The notes under the pieces are model-generated. The model saw only the letters and a program-made list of their open reading frames with translations, had not been told where the DNA came from and ran no database searches. Below, piece by piece: positions 63,560-64,000 of a DNA stretch of 64,000 nt. The stretch comes from Actinobacillus sp. GY-402 (GTDB lineage Bacteria; Pseudomonadota; Gammaproteobacteria; Enterobacterales; Pasteurellaceae). A program made the translations under genes and the position numbers. The stretch spans positions 1,426,001 to 1,490,000 of the forward strand of contig NZ_CP062137.1 of the NCBI RefSeq assembly GCF_014843355.1, given 5' to 3'. Every line of letters starts with the position of its first letter. Position 1 is the first letter of the stretch.

Positions 63560-64000
63560 TATTCTTTATAAAAAATTAAGCGTTTTTCTACCGCACTTAG
63601 CATGCCGCGCAGAATATTAAGTTCGTTTTTTTCCACGTCCGCGCGCTGATATAAGCGCCGCAATTTCTGCATAACCGCTTGATTTTGAATAAAATCCAAC
63701 TGCGTATACAAGCGTTCGACATGTTGATAAAAATATTCCAGCTCCTGCGCGGTCGCTAACGGATTCGGCGTTTGATTCATCTTTTCTATCGCAGAAAAAG
63801 GCGCTTTTTGCATCTTTAAATAAGCCATTCGCAACTCGTAACAAACCAACTGCACCGCCATTGCCAAATTTAAAGAGGAATAATCCGGATTGGCGGGAAT
63901 GGTCAGATGATAGCGACATTTCAGCAGCTCATCATTAGTTAACCCGACACGTTCACGTCCAAAAACGATAGCAATTCGACCGCACTTTGTCGCCGTTTCT
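63559..64000 (-). CDS. trmJ: tRNA (cytidine/uridine-32 2'-O) methyltransferase TrmJ, C-terminal part
   Basis: About 147 residues are present; the start lies beyond the right edge. The frame reads TKCGRIAIVFGRERVGLTND, then LLKCRYHLTIPANPDYSSLNLAMAVQLVCYELR, which are SPOUT-fold motifs 2 and 3 with the knot that binds SAM, and a helical C-terminal extension. trmJ precedes iscR in E. coli too. An uptake signal is embedded in the coding sequence near 63979. Confidence 0.95.
   Translation of the reverse strand, partial: ETATKCGRIAIVFGRERVGLTNDELLKCRYHLTIPANPDYSSLNLAMAVQLVCYELRMAYLKMQKAPFSAIEKMNQTPNPLATAQELEYFYQHVERLYTQLDFIQNQAVMQKLRRLYQRADVEKNELNILRGMLSAVEKRLIFYKE

Overview
The window is a Pasteurellaceae chromosome segment with the end of an integrative and conjugative element (ICE) inserted at its left. 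Host assignment rests on the many copies of the Haemophilus-type DNA uptake signal (AAGTGCGGT and its complement), often as inverted pairs forming terminators, and on gammaproteobacterial gene order (lptFG/pepA, rsmC/holD, fabB/mnmC, grpE/nadK/recN, yciC-yciB-yciA, rnhA/dnaQ, udk-dcd-asmA, trmJ-iscRSUA-hscBA-fdx-iscX). An Actinobacillus succinogenes- or Basfia/Mannheimia succiniciproducens-like host fits, but I cannot choose from sequence alone.

Positions 1 to about 12,449 are visibly AT-richer and show no exact uptake signal by eye. All genes there read leftward and form the replication/partition module of an ICEHin1056/PFGI-1-class ICE: parA, dnaB-like helicase, parB, DUF2857, a STY4528-like replication protein, DUF1845 (PFL_4669), DUF3158, ssb, a small lipoprotein, topB and the start of a DUF3577 gene. 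The module holds notable non-coding structure: ten tandem 40-bp units each with a covarying hairpin (5957-6372), three palindromes inside the replication-protein gene (6819-6958), 24-bp direct repeats (4637-4700) and a 786-bp hairpin-rich gap (278-1063).

The right ICE end lies in a tRNA-Leu(CAA) gene. The host copy is cut at its anticodon loop (12443-12481). A different, complete tRNA-Leu(CAA) sits 54 bp inside the ICE (12304-12389), downstream of the host tRNA promoter, and probably replaces the broken one.

The rest is core chromosome: LPS export (lptGF), aminopeptidase A, a qmcA/nfeD operon, modF, sstT, a LexA-box-controlled S24-like gene lacking catalytic residues, a MepS-like endopeptidase behind a CRP site, the pyruvate dehydrogenase operon (aceE-aceF-lpd), a purine permease, the mannose PTS operon extended by yobD-like and manA genes, rsmC/holD, initiator tRNA, proA, fabB/mnmC, grpE/nadK/recN, the yci cluster, arcA, smpB, lexA, rnhA/dnaQ, two tRNA-Asp genes, der, a SotB-like exporter, asmA-dcd-udk and the complete isc cluster behind an IscR-type site. 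The window ends inside trmJ.

Regulatory threads join the core genes. SOS functions (lexA, recN, the S24-like gene) recur. CRP, FNR, ArcA, FabR, sigma-32 and IscR candidate sites lie at plausible distances from their genes. Uptake-signal hairpins act as terminators and also sit inside the aceE-aceF-lpd and isc operons.
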